A stretch of DNA of 64,000 bases, taken from contig NZ_AP014635.1 in NCBI RefSeq assembly GCF_001547935.1, forward strand, positions 1,426,001-1,490,000, written 5' to 3'. Below, piece after piece: positions 1-8,346 of the stretch (position 1 is its first letter; every line of letters starts with the position of its first letter). Under the pieces are notes generated by a model, which did not search any database, was not told the DNA's origin, and saw nothing but the letters and a program-made list of their open reading frames with translations. This stretch comes from Vibrio tritonius. GTDB lineage: Bacteria; Pseudomonadota; Gammaproteobacteria; Enterobacterales; Vibrionaceae. The translations under genes and the position numbers were made by a program.

Positions 1-14
1 CTTAGGAGAACATT

Positions 15-329
15 ATGATTCGTAAAACATTTGTTATGTACGTGAACCCAGATTGCCATCAAATCTATGAGCAACGCCACAACGAATTGTGGCAAGGAAT
101 GAAAGACGTGCTCAAAGCCCATGGCGGACATAACTATTCCATTCATTTGTTTGCTGAACAGAACTTATTGTTTGGCTATGTAGAAATTGAAAACGAGGCG
201 CAATGGGAAGCAGTCAGTGAGACTGAAATTTGCCGTGAATGGTGGGATTACATGCAAGATGTTATGGCCACCAACAGCGATCATTCCCCAATTAGCAAAC
301 CATTGAAAGAGGTTTTTTACTTAAAATGA
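15..329 (+). CDS. rhaM: L-rhamnose mutarotase
   Basis: Interconverts the alpha and beta anomers of L-rhamnose in the cytoplasm so that the isomerase can use the sugar. The 104 residues match the family length, and the residues known to matter in the E. coli enzyme are all in place: Tyr18, His22, Tyr41 and the Trp76-Trp77 pair. A ribosome site (AGGAGA, 4-9) precedes the ATG. Its stop overlaps the rhaD start (ATGA), so the two are translationally coupled at the end of what is probably a longer rha operon starting left of the window. Family assignment is secure. Confidence 0.95.
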   Translation: MIRKTFVMYVNPDCHQIYEQRHNELWQGMKDVLKAHGGHNYSIHLFAEQNLLFGYVEIENEAQWEAVSETEICREWWDYMQDVMATNSDHSPISKPLKEVFYLK

Positions 330-1129
330 TTACATTAAATCAAGCGGTTCAACATGAAATCGACAAAGTGCAAGAAGTGTCGCAGTACTTGTGGCAAAAA
401 GAGTGGGCCGAACGCAATGGTGGTAATATCTCGGTTGATTTAACGGATATCTTTGGTCCTGCGGTGGATATCAGTCTCTTTGAAGAGCATGCGTTACCGC
501 TGCAATTGCCAATAAGCGCTGCTCATCGCATCTACTTTGTTAAAGGGACAGGGCAACGAATTCGTGAATTACGCGATCCAAGTTATGCTGGTTGTGTGTT
601 GCAAATTAATGCAAACGCAAATGGCTACGTGATTCTTTGGGGAGGAAACGCGAGCCAACATTTTGCACCCACATCGGAATTCATCAGTCATATTAAAATC
701 TTGGAAGCGAAGCGTGCACAGGGTGCAGCGGACAAATCGGTTGTGCATACTCATCCGTTAGAATTGATTGCTCTGTCTCACCACCCAGACATCTCTGCCA
801 GCAGTGACTTATTTACTTACACTTGCTGGAAGATGCTGCCAGAGGTACGTGCGTTTGTACCGAAAGGCATTGCGATGATTCCGTATTGTTTACCTTCTTC
901 CGAGGAGTTAGCCGACCGTACGACACAAGCCTTGTTAGACCACGATGTGGCGATTTGGGAAAAACATGGTGCGACGGCTTCTGGTGCCGATGTCCTGCAA
1001 GCATTTGACTATATTGATGTTTCAAATAAAGGGGCAAAACTGTATCTCATGTGTTTGGCATCGGGTTATGAACCGCAAGGGGTAAGCCGAGAAAATATGG
1101 AGATTTTAAAGCGCGAATTTAATCTCTAA
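326..1129 (+). CDS. rhaD: rhamnulose-1-phosphate aldolase
   Basis: Class II (zinc) aldolase that splits L-rhamnulose 1-phosphate into dihydroxyacetone phosphate and L-lactaldehyde, the last dedicated step of rhamnose breakdown. The His141-Thr-His143 zinc pair, a glutamate near 118 and a further histidine in the IWEKHG motif near 214 correspond to the zinc ligands and catalytic acid of the E. coli protein. Length 267 is close to the usual 274. It overlaps rhaM by 4 bp and is followed by an intrinsic terminator, so it is probably the last gene of the operon. Confidence 0.95.
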   Translation: MITLNQAVQHEIDKVQEVSQYLWQKEWAERNGGNISVDLTDIFGPAVDISLFEEHALPLQLPISAAHRIYFVKGTGQRIRELRDPSYAGCVLQINANANGYVILWGGNASQHFAPTSEFISHIKILEAKRAQGAADKSVVHTHPLELIALSHHPDISASSDLFTYTCWKMLPEVRAFVPKGIAMIPYCLPSSEELADRTTQALLDHDVAIWEKHGATASGADVLQAFDYIDVSNKGAKLYLMCLASGYEPQGVSRENMEILKREFNL

Positions 1130-1151
1130 ACACACAATAATTAAGCAAAGT

Positions 1152-1182
1152 AAAAGGTCATTTTTAGAGTGGCCTTTTTTAT
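1152..1182 (+). terminator. intrinsic terminator after rhaD
   Basis: A stem AAAAGGTCA / TGGCCTTTT with a 9-nt loop is followed by a T-rich tail, 23 bp after the rhaD stop. Confidence 0.8.
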
Positions 1183-1350
1183 TTAATTTATTGAAATATA
1201 GATTAAATTTTACCCATTGTGTTTGCTTCGTGATGTGTTTAACAATCTGACAAATTGTTGATGTCAACGACGTTCAGGATGAGAGAAGTATCGCATCTTC
1301 CCAAGGTCAAATATGGAAAATGACGAAAGGATCTTGATAAGGCAAACGGT

Positions 1351-2163
1351 ATGCTATTTCTATCATCGGAAGAGTATGTGGGGAACGCGGGTAACATTCG
1401 TGTTTTATCACGTCAACCGCAATTGGATTATCCAGAACATTGTCACGATTTTTCAGAGTTAGTGCTCGTTAGTAGCGGCAGTGGTACTCATATCGTTAAC
1501 GGTAAGCAGTCGCTTTTACTCCCTAACAGTGTGAGTTGCATTAGTGAAAAGGACTATCACCAGTTTACCGACAATAAAGACGTTTATTTGGTCAATGTAC
1601 TTTACAGTAAACGCGATCTGCACATTAACCAACGCTGTGTACAAGTGATAGAGCAATTAGAGCAGCAGACGCGCCAGTTTTTTATCACCCATGATGCATT
1701 TCAACCCTTGTTTCAGTTGGCTCAATCCATTGAACGAGAACAAGAAACAGGATTTAAAAATGGCGATGTGATGATCACACTGCTGTTTGAACAGTTGCTT
1801 TTGAGTATTGACCGACTTGATGCACGCATGCTTGAAAATTCTCCGATGATGAATGCAATTGTTTACCTTTCAAATCACTACATGGAGCCCGACCTTTCTG
1901 TTGGTGCTGTTTGTGAGCAATTTTCTATTGCGGCGAAAAGCTTAGGCAAAGAAATTACCCGTCTTACGGGCTTGTCGACCAACAAGTTCATTAACCATTT
2001 GCGTATTCGCCATGCAATGCGTGAATTGGCTCTCGGAGAGAGTGTCACGGAAGTCGCGTTCAATTGTGGTTACACCGACAGTAACTACTTCAGTTCTAAA
2101 TTTAAAGCAGTGACTGGGGCGACGCCAACAGGGTATCTAAAGCAACTTCAGTTACAGCGGTGA
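1351..2163 (+). CDS. AraC-family transcriptional regulator, RhaS/RhaR-like
   Basis: A 270-residue activator with an N-terminal cupin-like effector domain (about residues 15-95, with the HCHDFSELVLV-type metal/sugar pocket motif) and a C-terminal AraC double helix-turn-helix (about 165-265, including EVAFNCGYTDSNYFSSKFK). Its place directly after rhaMD on the same strand, behind its own 200-bp upstream region, suggests it senses L-rhamnose and activates the rha genes. I cannot tell RhaS from RhaR from this sequence alone, and regulators of other sugars share this architecture. Start: ATG at 1351, about 20 nt after a GAAAGG stretch. Confidence 0.85.
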   Translation: MLFLSSEEYVGNAGNIRVLSRQPQLDYPEHCHDFSELVLVSSGSGTHIVNGKQSLLLPNSVSCISEKDYHQFTDNKDVYLVNVLYSKRDLHINQRCVQVIEQLEQQTRQFFITHDAFQPLFQLAQSIEREQETGFKNGDVMITLLFEQLLLSIDRLDARMLENSPMMNAIVYLSNHYMEPDLSVGAVCEQFSIAAKSLGKEITRLTGLSTNKFINHLRIRHAMRELALGESVTEVAFNCGYTDSNYFSSKFKAVTGATPTGYLKQLQLQR

Positions 2164-2232
2164 AATGCATCTTGTTGATTATGTCATTTTCACCCATGCA
2201 CATTTCATTTTGTTTCAAGTAGAGATACAGGA

Positions 2233-2261
2233 TTGTAATCTCTCATGGCCTTCTCTATAAT
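2233..2261 (+). promoter_or_regulatory. sigma-70 promoter of the riboswitch-CaCA unit
   Basis: TTGTAA (2233-2238), a 17-bp spacer and a perfect TATAAT (2256-2261). The predicted transcription start is 7-8 nt downstream, exactly where the first stem of the riboswitch begins. Confidence 0.75.
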
Positions 2262-2268
2262 CCGTTTC

Positions 2269-2398
2269 GCTTAAGGGAGTAGCCTTCTTTATCTGCTTAT
2301 CGTGCATCAGCGTGGTAAGAGATAAAGAGTAACCATCAACAGTCTCCGAGCTATACGCTTGTGGTGGTTACATTCCTCTGGTTTGGCAAGACTTAAGC
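2269..2398 (+). promoter_or_regulatory. yybP-ykoY manganese riboswitch upstream of CaCA transporter
   Basis: The family signature is visible: a P1 stem GCTTAAG (2269-2275) pairing with CTTAAGC (2392-2398), the conserved GGAGTAGCC loop immediately after the 5' P1 strand, and the matching 3' loop CTGGTTTGGCAAGAC. Between them are a long arm (TCTTTATCT with AGATAAAGA) and a second arm (GTAACCA with TGGTTAC). This class binds Mn2+ and turns on export genes. The 210 nt between aptamer and start codon hold another stem (GGGTAGG near 2415 with CCTACCC near 2450), which may be part of the expression platform. The same signature lies upstream of mntP in this window. Confidence 0.85.
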
Positions 2399-2607
2399 AG
2401 ATGTTCTAACACGGGTAGGGGTTAGGGTATCTGCTATAAGTTGAAGTCCTACCCAAGGAATGTGTCTACAGTGCTACAACCGAAATGCTTCTCTAGTCAA
2501 AGCTTCTTTAACTGATGTTGCCTTTCTCTCACTGACACCTTCTAAACTTACTGTGCTTAATGTTTTTAACATTAGGTGACGAGTCACTTTTCTAAGAGAA
2601 ATGAGCA

Positions 2608-3582
2608 ATGTTAACTGCAATACTCGCCATCATTATTGGTTTTGTTTTATTGGTTTGGAGTGCGGATAAATTTGTAGAAAGCGCTTCTGCAACTGCTTTC
2701 CACGCTGGTATGCCACCGCTATTGATCGGTATGTTGATCGTCGGGTTTGGTACGTCTGCACCAGAAATGGTGGTATCAGCCATGGCGGCTTTAGAAGGAT
2801 CACCAGCACTTGCGTTAGGGAATGCTCTGGGGTCAAACGTCGTCAATATCAGTTTAGTTCTTGGTTTTGCCGCCATTATCGCGCCACTGACAGTACAATC
2901 AAAAATAGTGACTAAAGAATTGCCATTGTTAATGGTAGTGGTGTTAGTACTGGGTGCAATGCTGTGGAACCACACATTGTCGCAACTTGAAGCATGGGCA
3001 TTACTGATTGGTTTCTTTGTGGTTATTTTTTGGTCCATTTACAGTGGAATGAAAAATAAAGGCGATGCAATGGAAGCAGATACGGTAGAAGATCTAAAAA
3101 CCAATACCATGTCACTTAAAGTGGCGGGTGTTTGGTTAGCGGTAAGCTTAGCGCTTCTGATTGGTAGCTCTCGTTTATTAGTTTGGGGAGCGGTGGACGT
3201 GGCTCATGCGCTTGGCATCAGCGATTTGATCATTGGCCTTACCGTTGTGGCACTAGGTACCTCATTACCTGAGCTTGCGGCTACCGTGATTGCGGCGCGC
3301 AAAGGCGAGCACGATATTGCATTAGGCAATGTGATTGGTTCTAACATGTTTAACATCTTGGCGGTGATTGGTATTGCTGCTGCAATTAAGCCGATGGAGA
3401 ATATTGGCAGTGAAATTTTCTGGCGCGACTGGATGACCATGATGGTCACAACGGTTGTGTTGTTTATTACTGCGATAAGCTTTAAAGGTAAAAAAGGCCG
3501 CATTAATCGATTTGAAGGGGCTATTTTGCTGCTGTTCTATATTGGTTATAACGGTTACCTCATCATGGACGTTCTCAAGTAA
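2608..3582 (+). CDS. CaCA-superfamily cation antiporter (YrbG family), probable Mn2+ exporter
   Basis: Inner-membrane antiporter of 324 residues with about ten hydrophobic segments and the two inverted alpha repeats of the Ca2+/Na+ exchanger superfamily: GTSAPE near residue 50 with GNALGSN, and GTSLPE near residue 218 with GNVIGSN. The acidic residues of both ion-binding repeats are intact. YrbG-like proteins are usually named sodium/calcium antiporters, but this gene sits behind a manganese riboswitch, so manganese is the likelier physiological substrate (inference). The start at 2608 has AAGAGA 8 nt upstream; an in-sequence ATG at 2601 is out of frame. Confidence 0.88.
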   Translation: MLTAILAIIIGFVLLVWSADKFVESASATAFHAGMPPLLIGMLIVGFGTSAPEMVVSAMAALEGSPALALGNALGSNVVNISLVLGFAAIIAPLTVQSKIVTKELPLLMVVVLVLGAMLWNHTLSQLEAWALLIGFFVVIFWSIYSGMKNKGDAMEADTVEDLKTNTMSLKVAGVWLAVSLALLIGSSRLLVWGAVDVAHALGISDLIIGLTVVALGTSLPELAATVIAARKGEHDIALGNVIGSNMFNILAVIGIAAAIKPMENIGSEIFWRDWMTMMVTTVVLFITAISFKGKKGRINRFEGAILLLFYIGYNGYLIMDVLK

Positions 3583-3589
3583 TTGATAG

Positions 3590-3616
3590 CCCACCTTAAT
3601 ATTAGGTGGGTTTTTA
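3590..3616 (+). terminator. intrinsic terminator after CaCA gene
   Basis: CCCACCT (3590-3596) pairs with AGGTGGG (3604-3610), followed by a run of five T. Confidence 0.85.
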
Positions 3617-3723
3617 TTTTGAGAAGAGCTAAAACTAGAGCCAGTCATTTGTCAGCTCTGGTTTGGTTATGCTGGCTGGTATTGTTAGGATATATTCGAG
3701 AAATAAGCAAAGGTAAATAAGTT

Positions 3724-4062
3724 ATGTCGCTGGTGGAATACGTTGCTGCAATTGAAGGTTTAGCATCGGCAAAAGTGATTGTGGGCAGTTCGGTGCCTGT
3801 GATTGAACAGGTCGACGAATCACTAAGTGCTGCTGAGCAATATTTTCGTTTTTCTGATGGCGCTGTCATTACTAAACAGAGTGAAATGGATAGTGAAGAG
3901 CGTACTGAGTGTGACCAAGTGTGTGAAGAAGTGTGGTTGAAATACCAAGTAGCAACACAGCCTCAAGCAGAGACTATTGTTCCCACGCAAAAGTCGTTTA
4001 CCAATCGCTGCCAACAATCCTTTTGGATAAAAATGCAGCGCCAGCAAGCTGGTGCCGTCTAG
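3724..4062 (+). CDS. hypothetical protein, 112 aa
   Basis: I do not recognise this protein. It is soluble, with no signal peptide or membrane segment: an acidic first two thirds (many Glu/Asp, a QVDESLSAAEQYF stretch) and a basic, glutamine-rich C-terminus. It contains two cysteines in DQVCEEV and NRCQQSF. It stands alone between the CaCA terminator and a lipoprotein gene, starts with ATG and has ordinary Vibrio codon use, which supports it being real. No function is proposed. Confidence 0.55.
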   Translation: MSLVEYVAAIEGLASAKVIVGSSVPVIEQVDESLSAAEQYFRFSDGAVITKQSEMDSEERTECDQVCEEVWLKYQVATQPQAETIVPTQKSFTNRCQQSFWIKMQRQQAGAV

Positions 4063-4126
4063 ACTAACCAGTAAAGTCGTGTCGTAACTTGATCTAATCG
4101 GGCTAAGTATCTGTATGGGGGAGAGT

Positions 4127-4684
4127 ATGGACCAACGAAGTATCAGTAAAGTGGTGTCCACTTTAATGACGTTCGCCTTAATGGTGAGTTTAACCGCGTG
4201 CAGTGATAGTGGCGGTTGGCGCGATGCAAGTCGAGAACCGGCTGGCATTGCTCTCGATCCTAGCGTATATCGTCAAGCAATTGTCGAAGTCTATGGCGCA
4301 GATGCCTACAGTTGGCGTGGATGGTTTGCGATTCATACTTGGATAGCGGTAAAGCCAAAGGATGCCGCCGAGTATACCGTTTATGAAGTGGTTGGATGGC
4401 GTCTAAAACAAGGGTTGCCTGCGCTACATCACTATCAAACTACCACTCCGGACAGATATTGGTATGGTTCACGGCCGAAGAAGATATTGTCGATTCAAGG
4501 CAAGCTTGCCAGTCAATTGATTCCCAAAATTGAAGCTGCGGTTGAACGTTATCCTTGGGCCAATGAATACACATTATTTCCTGGACCTAATAGTAATACC
4601 TTCCCCGCATGGATTGGGAAACAGGTACCAGAGATGGAGTTGAAATTGCCTTTTAGTGCCTTGGGGAGCGGATACGCTAACTAA
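4127..4684 (+). CDS. DUF3750-type lipoprotein
   Basis: Predicted lipoprotein of 185 residues: the N-terminus carries a hydrophobic segment ending in a lipobox LTAC, so the mature protein would be anchored by Cys at about residue 25. The mature part has the alternating aromatic pattern (SWRGWFAIHTW, RYWYGSRP, YPWANEYTLFPGPNSNTF) that I associate with DUF3750, a family without known function. The ATG at 4127 is preferred over the in-frame one at 4115 because GGGGGAG (4117-4123) is then a well-placed ribosome site. The downstream hairpin is oriented for the opposing cold-shock gene. Confidence 0.7.
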   Translation: MDQRSISKVVSTLMTFALMVSLTACSDSGGWRDASREPAGIALDPSVYRQAIVEVYGADAYSWRGWFAIHTWIAVKPKDAAEYTVYEVVGWRLKQGLPALHHYQTTTPDRYWYGSRPKKILSIQGKLASQLIPKIEAAVERYPWANEYTLFPGPNSNTFPAWIGKQVPEMELKLPFSALGSGYAN

Positions 4685-4730
4685 TACTAATCACAGCAAC
4701 TGTCTGCTCATGCTTGTGGGGCGCAAACTG

Positions 4731-4763
4731 AAAAATAAAAGGGCCGGTTCTATAAACCGGCCC
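4731..4763 (-). terminator. intrinsic terminator of the cold-shock gene
   Basis: GGGCCGGTT / AACCGGCCC perfect 9-bp stem with a 5-nt loop (4741-4763). On the minus strand it is followed by a T-rich tract (4731-4740), as expected 24 bp after the csp stop. Confidence 0.85.
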
Positions 4764-4787
4764 TAAGAAATCGATTTCGGTTGCAGC

Positions 4788-5000
4788 TTACAGCGGAGTG
4801 ACTTGGCTGGCTTGAAGACCTTTAGGGCCATCTTCTACAACAAAGCTGACTTTTTGGCCTTCAGTAAGAGTTTTGAAGCCTTCGCCAGTAATAGCACGGA
4901 AGTGTACAAATACATCTTTCCCGCCATTGTCTTGTGCAATAAAACCAAATCCTTTTGTTTCGTTAAACCATTTAACTGAACCTGTCACTTTCTCTGACAT
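4788..5000 (-). CDS. cold-shock protein, CspA family
   Basis: A 70-residue single-stranded nucleic-acid-binding OB-fold protein, acting as an RNA chaperone. Both RNP motifs are present: KGFGFI (RNP1) and VFVHF (RNP2). Length and composition are standard. GAGGT lies about 7 nt before the ATG on the minus strand. Whether it is cold-induced like CspA or constitutive like CspE/CspC cannot be told from the protein. Confidence 0.95.
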   Translation of the reverse strand: MSEKVTGSVKWFNETKGFGFIAQDNGGKDVFVHFRAITGEGFKTLTEGQKVSFVVEDGPKGLQASQVTPL

Positions 5001-5473
5001 GCTAACCTCTATTTTGACATCCTAAAAAACATATGTATCGATATTGTATTGCGTGAACTGAGGGTACTTGTTTAGGAGTTAATGACTCCTAGTAAGCAAC
5101 AACTCAGATGTGGTGAGACAGAGTAAAGTAGGGTTGTCTATAACCACAGCGAATTAAATATCTTGTTTTACTATACTCGTCTTTGGGGGAATAGCGAGAT
5201 ATATTAGCGAATTTTTCGTGACTCCGACCAAGATATATCCAAATGAGTGCAATAGGACAAAATTTGAGACTTATCAGTACGCTTATTTGCTGCTCATTTG
5301 GTGCCAATTGACGATGTTATCGACAATTAGACTTAAGTTGATTTGCTTTTTTATGTGCGGATCACCTGCTTTTCTTATTTTATTCTCTCACCGTTTTCGG
5401 TTTAACGATGCCTGAGCGTCGAGAAATGCCTCTATTCACGAACGGAGAGAGTTGAGGGAACAACCTTGTCCAA
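5001..5473. other. 473-bp intergenic region between csp and nikR
   Basis: Holds the csp promoter and 5' leader on the minus strand. A 6-bp hairpin AGGAGT / ACTCCT lies at 5078-5094. The rest is AT-rich with no convincing gene; a 65-67 codon open frame on either strand here lacks ribosome sites. No obvious terminator follows nikR. Confidence 0.5.
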
Positions 5474-5923
5474 TTATTTGTTATTGTGCTGATTGTTATT
5501 CTTGTCGTCATTGATATCGGAAGCAGGTGCTGGTATCAATTGAAGGTGCCCATGGTTTACACCTCTCTGAGAGGTCACGCTGTCTGCAAATTGTTCTAAT
5601 TCGTGTCGTAACCCTTTGAGGATACTGACTTCTAAACAGTCTGTTTCGTTAACATGCATGTGCAGAGTAGAGACCGAAAGGTCATGATGATGGTGTTGGC
5701 TTTCGGTTAAACGGCGAGCCAGTTCTCGGGTGTTATGCTCATAGAGGTATGACAGTATGCCAAAGCAGCGCGGTTCATCGGGCTGTTCATGGTGATTCAC
5801 CAATGCATCGCGGACTAAATCTCGTACCGCTTCTGACCGACTAGCGTAAGACTTTTGCGCAATGTAGTCGTCCAAGTAGGTTGCAAGTTCATCATCCATC
5901 GTAATCGTAATTCGTTGCATCAT
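5474..5923 (-). CDS. nikR: nickel-responsive repressor NikR
   Basis: Ribbon-helix-helix repressor that, with Ni2+ bound, shuts down nikABCDE. The N-terminal RHH DNA-binding segment (residues 1-45, MQRITITMDDELA) is followed by an ACT-like metal domain with the square-planar ligand set of E. coli NikR: the HHHHDLS histidines, HMHV, and the cysteine of TDCLEV. Compared with the roughly 133-residue E. coli protein there is a C-terminal tail of about 15 residues rich in Asn, Asp and one His (DKNNNQHNN). As in E. coli it is the last gene after nikABCDE, 7 bp behind nikE, so it is probably co-transcribed. Confidence 0.95.
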   Translation of the reverse strand: MMQRITITMDDELATYLDDYIAQKSYASRSEAVRDLVRDALVNHHEQPDEPRCFGILSYLYEHNTRELARRLTESQHHHHDLSVSTLHMHVNETDCLEVSILKGLRHELEQFADSVTSQRGVNHGHLQLIPAPASDINDDKNNNQHNNK

Positions 5924-5930
5924 TTGTTTC

Positions 5931-6728
5931 CTAAGCTTGAGTAACCATGGTGGGGAGTGGTGGCAAAATAGCTTCTTTAAGGCGAATTGAGGCTGGGTGC
6001 TCGAAAACCGTTGTTGTGCCAGGTTTGCACTCTTCTACAATTTCTCCGTTATCCATCACCAAAATTCGCTCGCAAAAGCGTTGGGCAATGCGCAAATCAT
6101 GAGTAACAAGCAGCCATGCTGTGCCTGTTTTTTGTTGGATTTTTTTCAATAGTTCAATAAGCTGAATTTGTAGGACTAAATCCAGATTTGACAGTGCTTC
6201 ATCGAGAATGACTAGTTCAGGCTGTAAGGCGAGGGCGCGAGCAATACATACGCGCTGCAATTGTCCACCGCTCATTTGTGATGGCCTTTTATTCATATCA
6301 CTGGGCTTTAGGTCTAAACTCAGCAGTAGCTCAGAAATGCGAGCGTCTTGCTGTTCTTTATTCATATCTGCCAAATGGCGCAGTGGTTCACTGATGATAT
6401 CACGAATGGTTTTACGTGGATTGACAGCGCTTACAGAGTCTTGAAACACCATTTGTATATGACGACGCATCTCTTGACGTTGTCGTTGATTCATCTGTTT
6501 CGTGGTGCGGCCACGAAATACCACTTCTCCCACCGTGGGGATTTCTAATCCGCATAAGGTTTTGGCAAAGGTACTTTTTCCACAGCCACTTTGACCAATG
6601 AGTGCAACGGATTCTCCGCTATGGATGTTTAACGTAATGTCTTTTAATACCTCACGATAGGTTTGCCGATGGAATAACGAAAAGCGTTTATAACCGTGGG
6701 AAAGATGATAAGTAGTTAACAAAATCAT
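5931..6728 (-). CDS. nikE: nickel ABC transporter ATP-binding protein NikE
   Basis: Second of the two ATPase subunits of the Ni2+ import complex, attached to the cytoplasmic face of NikBC. Walker A GQSGCGKST (near residue 46), signature MSGGQLQR, Walker B LVILDEALS and the H-loop histidine in LLVTHDL are all intact. At 265 residues it matches E. coli NikE (268). It overlaps nikD by 4 bp. The fixed gene order makes the assignment more certain than sequence alone, because NikD and NikE resemble the OppD/OppF peptide-transport ATPases. Confidence 0.93.
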   Translation of the reverse strand: MILLTTYHLSHGYKRFSLFHRQTYREVLKDITLNIHSGESVALIGQSGCGKSTFAKTLCGLEIPTVGEVVFRGRTTKQMNQRQRQEMRRHIQMVFQDSVSAVNPRKTIRDIISEPLRHLADMNKEQQDARISELLLSLDLKPSDMNKRPSQMSGGQLQRVCIARALALQPELVILDEALSNLDLVLQIQLIELLKKIQQKTGTAWLLVTHDLRIAQRFCERILVMDNGEIVEECKPGTTTVFEHPASIRLKEAILPPLPTMVTQA

Positions 6729-7516
6729 AATGTTGGTTCCAAATCAGAAAGAGACAGGCCATAAAGAGCGAGGTGGGCGCTGATAAGTTCGCGAGTAATG
6801 GGGTGTTTGGGATGAGTAAACAGTTCGGAGATATCGGCTCGTTCAACGATTTGTCCCCGATCCATCACCATTACTCGCTGAGCCATACGCGCTACAACTC
6901 CCATATCGTGGGTAACCAATAGCATGCCTAAGCGATGACTTTTTACTAAGGATTCAAGCAGGTTAAGTATGCTGGCTTGCATCACTAAGTCGAGGTCGGT
7001 GGTTGGTTCATCGGCAAATAGAAATGGACTATTACTGAGCATCACTAATGCGATCATCATGCGTTGTAGCATCCCGCCACTCATCTCATGTGGATAGAGT
7101 TTTAAAACGGAACTCACATCAGTAAGACCTGCGTTTTGCATCTGTTGAGTCACTTGCTCTTTCGCATTACTTGGTGTGGTTCCGTGAGCCGCGCTGAGCG
7201 TTTCTAAGGCATGCTGCCACATGGTGTGTACTGGATTAAAGGCGCTACGGGGATTTTGCATGATGGTTGATACATAGCGACCGCGTACTTGTTCCGCAGG
7301 TATTGGGTTACCGTTAATCAGCAGTCGACCACTGGTTTGAGTTAAACCATGTGGCAGCACTCCTTGTGACGCAGTGCAAGTGATGGATTTTCCCGAGCCA
7401 CTAGCACCAATCAGGGCGAGGATTTCACCGCTATTAATGGTAAGCGAAAGGTGCGACACCAGTGGTTTACTGCCGGAATTAACGGATAAATTTTCTATGG
7501 TGAGCTGCATAACCAT
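6725..7516 (-). CDS. nikD: nickel ABC transporter ATP-binding protein NikD
   Basis: First ATPase subunit of the NikABCDE importer. Walker A GASGSGKS (near residue 36), signature MSGGMLQR, Walker B LFADEPTTDLD and the H-loop LLVTHDM are intact. Length 263 against 254 in E. coli. The ATG at 7516 overlaps the nikC stop by one base (TAATG); an internal ATG two codons later is an alternative start. It overlaps nikE by 4 bp. Confidence 0.93.
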   Translation of the reverse strand: MVMQLTIENLSVNSGSKPLVSHLSLTINSGEILALIGASGSGKSITCTASQGVLPHGLTQTSGRLLINGNPIPAEQVRGRYVSTIMQNPRSAFNPVHTMWQHALETLSAAHGTTPSNAKEQVTQQMQNAGLTDVSSVLKLYPHEMSGGMLQRMMIALVMLSNSPFLFADEPTTDLDLVMQASILNLLESLVKSHRLGMLLVTHDMGVVARMAQRVMVMDRGQIVERADISELFTHPKHPITRELISAHLALYGLSLSDLEPTL

Positions 7517-8346
7517 TAGTGACAGTGCTCCGATTGCAAAAAAGGGTCTAAGTGGTCACGCAGTGCGTCACCTAGCCAGTTAAATGCGATAACGCAAATA
7601 AAGAGCGCCAAGCCTGGCCAAATCATCAATGAAGGTTCTGTCCAAATATATTGCCGCGCATCGCTGATCATCACCCCCCATTCTGGGGTTGGTGCTTTAA
7701 CACCTAGCCCCAAAAACGACATACCAGCAATGTGCAGCATCATGTGACCAATATCCATAGTGGCAAGTACGCCCAGTTGGGAAATAATAGGCACGATAAA
7801 ATGTTCTTTAAACAGAGCAATACCATGGTTACCAGACATACGTGCCGCGAGGATAAATTCTCGGGTTTTCATCGATATCACAATAGAGCGTACCATTCGT
7901 GCGTACCATGCCCAGTGAGAGAAAACGATGGCGAAAATCACATTGGTAATACCGGTACCGAGTATCGCAACCATAAAAAGGGCGAGAACTAATGTTGGAA
8001 AGGTGAGAAAAACATCCGTTATTCTCATCAGCAGAGTATCGACTTTGCCACCCATTAAGCCGGCCAAAGCGCCAATCGTGATGCCGACCAGTAGAATGCA
8101 GCCAATCGCAGTGGCGACGGCACTTAAAGAGACTCGACTGCCAATGATGAGTCGCGTGAGCATGTCTCGACCGAGATGATCGGTTCCAAGCCAATGAGCG
8201 TCTGAGGGAGCCATAAGGCGTTGACTCAAATCGATAGTGTTTGGATCCCAACTGAGCCAGTAGGGACCAAACAAAGCAATACCAATGATCATTGCGACCA
8301 GAATCAGTGACACAGTATTGAGTCGATGTTGAAAGAAACCGTTCAT
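7516..8346 (-). CDS. nikC: nickel ABC transporter permease NikC
   Basis: Inner-membrane permease subunit with about six transmembrane segments and the N-terminal extension typical of DppC/NikC proteins. The [12 protein letters not shown] motif that follows the first membrane segment and the cytoplasmic EAA-like loop ([11 protein letters not shown]) contact the ATPases. At 276 residues it equals E. coli NikC (277). It overlaps nikB by 4 bp and nikD by 1 bp. Confidence 0.93.
   Translation of the reverse strand: MNGFFQHRLNTVSLILVAMIIGIALFGPYWLSWDPNTIDLSQRLMAPSDAHWLGTDHLGRDMLTRLIIGSRVSLSAVATAIGCILLVGITIGALAGLMGGKVDTLLMRITDVFLTFPTLVLALFMVAILGTGITNVIFAIVFSHWAWYARMVRSIVISMKTREFILAARMSGNHGIALFKEHFIVPIISQLGVLATMDIGHMMLHIAGMSFLGLGVKAPTPEWGVMISDARQYIWTEPSLMIWPGLALFICVIAFNWLGDALRDHLDPFLQSEHCH

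Noticed and set aside
2592..3038. 148-codon minus-strand open frame opposite the CaCA gene
   Set aside because: Shadow frame of a membrane-protein gene; no recognisable motif and it would run into the riboswitch leader.
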